Source of the DNA: Acidobacteriota bacterium
Lineage (GTDB): Bacteria; Acidobacteriota; Blastocatellia; Pyrinomonadales; Pyrinomonadaceae
Direction: 5' to 3'
DNA: 8,307 bases
Assembly (NCBI GenBank): GCA_020201365.1
Contig: JAIVGV010000341.1
Span: 1-8,307, forward strand
Shown here piece by piece: positions 5,879 to 8,307 of the stretch (position 1 is the stretch's first letter; each line of letters begins with the position of its first letter). The notes below the pieces were generated by a model. It was given only the letters and a program-made list of their open reading frames with translations. It was not told where the DNA came from and ran no database searches. Both the position numbers and the translations under genes were made by a program.

Positions 5879-5922
5879 ACGCAAGTCTTCGGTCGCTAGG
5901 ACGCAAATCTTCGACTGTCTGA
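5879..5922. repeat. Two 22-bp-spaced imperfect direct repeats
   Basis: ACGCAAGTCTTCG (5879-5891) and ACGCAAATCTTCG (5901-5913) differ at one base in 13 and start exactly 22 bases apart, about two helical turns, which is typical of paired protein-binding sites on one DNA face. They lie about 90-130 bases upstream of the candidate gvp promoter. Confidence 0.4.
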
Positions 5923-5927
5923 GACAG
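5915..5927. promoter_or_regulatory. Perfect 13-bp palindrome CTGTCTGAGACAG
   Basis: CTGTCT-G-AGACAG is a perfect 6-bp inverted repeat around a single base. The one-base centre rules out an RNA hairpin of the full stem, so a binding site for a dimeric regulator is more plausible than a terminator. It directly follows the second direct repeat. Confidence 0.35.
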
Positions 5928-5999
5928 CGGGCGGCGATATGACTTCTACCTCGCGCGAAGAAGATAACCGCCCTGATTTGCCACTTGCGAAATTGAAGA

Positions 6000-6890
6000 T
6001 CACCCGGCGAGCCACATGGCGAGGTTACGCACGTATGTCTTCACGTCTTCGAGCCGCTCCGGCTCTCTTTTAACCTGATCGCCGGGCGGCTCCGCGACAA
6101 ACGTCGGGCAGCCCACCGAGGTGTCCCAGTTATAATCAACGAAGTGATGGAAGCTCGACTCGGCTACGGCTCGACCGAGCAGGTGACCGTGCCCGTCTTG
6201 CGCGTGCTCGAAGGCGACGACGAGGTTGAAGGGGCGTCGCGTGACTTGGCTCGTGCCGGTCGCGACGACGCGCGCGTGGCGCTCCCCCTCCGGCACACCG
6301 ACTCCGCCCTCATGCGGGTGCCCGGGGAAATATTCGATGCGCCCTGAAGGCGACGAAGGGTTGCGCAGGAGTTCGTGCAACGGCTCGACGGGCGTGACCC
6401 TTTGATAGTCGCCGTTGCTGCCCGAATGGTAGTTGGGCCAGGAGATCGTTTTCGTCTCCTGATCGTCGCGCGCGCGTCTCGTCTCGTCAGGGTCTTGATG
6501 CAGGCTGTGGAAGAAGTGGGCGCGACCCACGCCGCCGAGCGTGCAGAGCGAAGAGCCGAGGTCTTCGTGATCGCGCGTCGAGAGGATGCCGCCGCCGCGC
6601 TGGCGAAAGCGCGTGATGCCCCGACAATCCGCCTCGGTCAGCCCGTCGCCCGTGTCCACGGCGAAGAGCCACAGCTCGTCGAAGTCTGTCGAGTCGAGTC
6701 GGCTCAACTCCTCGTCGCTGCCGTCCGAGTTCGTCTCGCGGTCGCGCGCCGTGACTTCACAGAGCAAGCGCCCTCCCCCGTCTCGAAGCCCGCCCAGACA
6801 CTCGGCGAGCAGGGAGAACCGCCCGACGTGCCAGTCGTCTTCTGTCGCGGGGATGGTGGTCTGCAATAAAATGCGAATCGGTCTTTTCAT
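6000..6890 (-). CDS. Conserved hypothetical protein, ThuA/class I glutamine-amidotransferase-like fold
   Basis: This 296-aa protein resembles ThuA and related class I glutamine-amidotransferase-like proteins: an opening strand RPIRILLQTTIP (3-14), DDWHVGRFSLL (18-28), a buried strand with FDELWLFAVDTGDGL (70-84), an RQRGGGILSTRDHEDLG turn (97-111), SWPNYHSGSNGD (150-161), IEYFPGHPHEGG (185-196), a strand ARVVATG (206-212) and a His-rich ESSFHHFVDYNWD (244-256). The GxCxG nucleophile elbow of true amidotransferases is absent; the equivalent turn reads STRDHED, so amidotransferase activity is unlikely. The many conserved-looking His/Asp residues could bind metal or substrate. I see no signal peptide. 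The ATG at 6888-6890 is preferred to the GTG at 6914, because the first strand begins right after it. It follows the MFS gene after 53 nt, probably co-transcribed. The function is unknown. Confidence 0.75.
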   Translation of the reverse strand: MKRPIRILLQTTIPATEDDWHVGRFSLLAECLGGLRDGGGRLLCEVTARDRETNSDGSDEELSRLDSTDFDELWLFAVDTGDGLTEADCRGITRFRQRGGGILSTRDHEDLGSSLCTLGGVGRAHFFHSLHQDPDETRRARDDQETKTISWPNYHSGSNGDYQRVTPVEPLHELLRNPSSPSGRIEYFPGHPHEGGVGVPEGERHARVVATGTSQVTRRPFNLVVAFEHAQDGHGHLLGRAVAESSFHHFVDYNWDTSVGCPTFVAEPPGDQVKREPERLEDVKTYVRNLAMWLAG

Positions 6891-6943
6891 ACGAACACCC
6901 GCTCTGTCTTTCACTGGTCAGCATCGCTGTTGGTTATTCCCCG

Positions 6944-8307
6944 TTAGCCGTCCGCCGCTCTTTTCCGCACGAGACCGTTGGCGGGCGGCGTCTCGCGTAC
7001 CGGACGTGCTCGCCCTTCTATGAGCAGCCATGCGAAGAGTCCACTCGCGAGTGCGAGCGCCGCGGCTATGAGGACGACGACGCGGAAGCCGCTGACGAAC
7101 GACTCCTCGACGGCGCGCCCGATTGCTTGTTTCGTCTCGCCCTGCAACTCATTCGGAATGTTGATTGTGGCGAGGCGACTCGTCTGCGTTCCGAGCGCGG
7201 CGCGACTTTCGGCGGGAAGGTTTAGGGTCAGCAGACGAGAGTTAAAATTTCGCTCGAAGACGCCGGTCATGACGACCCCGAATAACGCAATAGAGATCAG
7301 CCCCGCCGTCCGCGAGACCGCGTTGTTGATGCCCGAGGCGATGCCCGCATGTCGCTCTTCAACCGCGCCCATCACAGTCGTCGTTAAGGGCGCGACGCTC
7401 GTCGCCATGCCGAGGCTCATGACGATCACCGCCGGGAAAAAGCTCGTCCAGTAACTTCCTGCGCCCGTACCCGGAAGCATGAACAAGGCGAAGCCCGCGC
7501 TTGCGATGACGGGCCCGAGCACGAGCGGCAACTTCGCGCCGTAACGCTGGACGAGACCGCCCGCCCAGCGCGACAAGAGAAACATCGTCAGCACGAACGG
7601 AAGGAGGGCGGCCCCCGCTTGCGTCGCCGAATAGCCCTGCACTTGAATCAGGTTGAAGGGCAGGAAGAACATCAACCCGCTCAGCGCGCCGTAGAGGAAA
7701 GATGTTAGAAGATTCGCCCCGGCGAAAGTCGGCGAATGAAATAGAGCAAGCGGCATCATCGCCCGCTGCCTGCGTCTTCGCTCGACGACGATGAAGAGGA
7801 CGAGCAGCACCGCTCCTATCGCAAGGCTCGCCGCCACGCGCGCATCGTTGAAGCCGCGCTCGCCCGATTCGAGCAGGCCGTAAACGACGCCGCCCAGCCC
7901 GAGCGTCGCCGCGGCAGCGCCGAGGATGTCCACGCGCGCGCCCGCGTCCTCGTCGCGGCTTTCGGGCACGTGCCGCCAAGTAATCAACAGCACCAGAGCC
8001 GCGAGCGGCAGGTTGATGAAAAATATCCAACGCCAAGAGACGTTCTCAACGAGCCAGCCGCCGAGCACGGGACCTATCCCTGCGGAGATGGCTGTAAAGC
8101 CCGACCAAGTTCCGATGGCGCGTCCACGATCCGCTTTCGTGAAAGAGGCGCTGATGATCGCGAGGCTGCCCGGCACGAGCATCGCCGCGCCTGCGCCCTG
8201 CACGGCGCGCGCGGCGATGAGTTGGGCGGTCGTCTGCGACAGCCCGCACCCTGCGGAGGCGACCGCGAAGAGAGCGAGTCCCGCGGAAAAGATGCGCTTC
8301 CTTCCCC
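6944..8307 (-). CDS. DHA2-family (EmrB/QacA-type) MFS multidrug exporter, 5' end beyond window
   Basis: The frame is open to the right edge and the N-terminus is missing; 453 residues remain. The first visible residues, GRKRIFSAGLALFAVASAG, are the end of MFS motif A and the following membrane helix. Next come ARAVQGAGAAMLVPGSLAII and the motif C region GIGPVLGGWL (about 8053-8080) followed by WRWIFFINLPL, both typical of the 14-helix DHA2 drug:proton antiporters. Many hydrophobic segments follow. A hydrophilic loop with NLPAESRAAL and QAIGRAVEESFVSGFR precedes a final helix LASGLFAWLLI, as in EmrB/QacA-type proteins. It is expected in the inner membrane, exporting hydrophobic compounds in exchange for protons. 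The substrate cannot be told. Missing residues are probably about 40-60. It precedes the ThuA-like gene by 53 nt. Confidence 0.92.
   Translation of the reverse strand, partial: GRKRIFSAGLALFAVASAGCGLSQTTAQLIAARAVQGAGAAMLVPGSLAIISASFTKADRGRAIGTWSGFTAISAGIGPVLGGWLVENVSWRWIFFINLPLAALVLLITWRHVPESRDEDAGARVDILGAAAATLGLGGVVYGLLESGERGFNDARVAASLAIGAVLLVLFIVVERRRRQRAMMPLALFHSPTFAGANLLTSFLYGALSGLMFFLPFNLIQVQGYSATQAGAALLPFVLTMFLLSRWAGGLVQRYGAKLPLVLGPVIASAGFALFMLPGTGAGSYWTSFFPAVIVMSLGMATSVAPLTTTVMGAVEERHAGIASGINNAVSRTAGLISIALFGVVMTGVFERNFNSRLLTLNLPAESRAALGTQTSRLATINIPNELQGETKQAIGRAVEESFVSGFRVVVLIAAALALASGLFAWLLIEGRARPVRETPPANGLVRKRAADG

Larger units (their letters stand above)
5588..5999. other. Gene-free intergenic region between the gvp operon and the MFS/ThuA-like unit
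   Basis: These 412 bases carry no convincing gene on either strand. They hold the candidate gvp promoter, the predicted leader with two inverted repeats, a pair of direct repeats and a 13-bp palindrome, listed separately. Upstream of about 5820 towards 5999 the sequence is less GC-rich than the flanking genes. I see no hairpin followed by a T run that would terminate the upstream 6000-8307 unit. Confidence 0.6.

Noticed and set aside
5821..5895. Minus-strand 24-codon stretch ending KVVTVSRPAGK then TAA, resembling the end of a gene.
   Set aside because: It is preceded in frame by TAG at 5896-5898, has no suitable start and the upstream frames show no continuation. A gene remnant cannot be excluded but is unsupported.
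5588..5999. Rho-independent terminator for the MFS/ThuA-like unit, tRNA or CRISPR array.
   Set aside because: No GC-rich hairpin followed by a T run on the minus strand, no cloverleaf and no spaced repeats of CRISPR length were seen.
5939..6073. Plus-strand 44-codon frame starting ATG at 5939.
   Set aside because: There is no good Shine-Dalgarno sequence, and more than half of it is antisense to the ThuA-like gene.

Overview
The window is high-GC bacterial DNA (roughly two-thirds G+C by eye) and every gene I can support lies on the minus strand, so transcription runs from right to left. It holds two unrelated blocks. Soil-type Acidobacteriota, Actinomycetota or Myxococcota would all fit the composition and gene content. 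I cannot decide between them from the sequence alone.

The main block (about 1-5800) is most of a gas-vesicle accessory operon. In transcription order it reads: a canonical GvpF/L (4766-5587), GvpG (4390-4716), a 762-aa tandem ArsA/Get3-type ATPase (2098-4386), a second GvpF/L (1202-2101), a small GvpA-superfamily protein closest to GvpS/GvpM (911-1162), a third, divergent GvpF/L with a Pro-rich linker (74-841), and the first 16 codons of another gene running off the left edge (1-50). Spacing is tight: 3 nt between gvpG and the ATPase, and an ATGA overlap between the ATPase and the second GvpF/L. The order F-G-(ATPase)-L-S resembles the F-G-L-S-K order of Bacillus and Streptomyces gvp clusters, so the left-edge gene may be gvpK. 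No main shell gene (gvpA/B), gvpN or gvpK is inside the window.

The most interesting element is the ATPase. It keeps both Walker A motifs and adds a Get3-like CxxC in each half, a combination that suggests a one-chain version of the Get3 dimer. A chaperone for the hydrophobic gas-vesicle subunits is a reasonable hypothesis, and arsenic transport is not supported by context. It also ends in a Lys-rich tail.

Between the blocks (5588-5999) is a gene-free region with a candidate sigma-70-type promoter for the gvp operon, a small palindrome in its spacer, two inverted repeats in the predicted leader, a pair of direct repeats and a perfect 13-bp palindrome.

The right block (6000-8307) is a probable two-gene unit: a DHA2 (EmrB/QacA-type) MFS exporter cut by the right edge, followed after 53 nt by a conserved-looking protein with a ThuA/class I glutamine-amidotransferase-like fold but no recognisable nucleophile cysteine.
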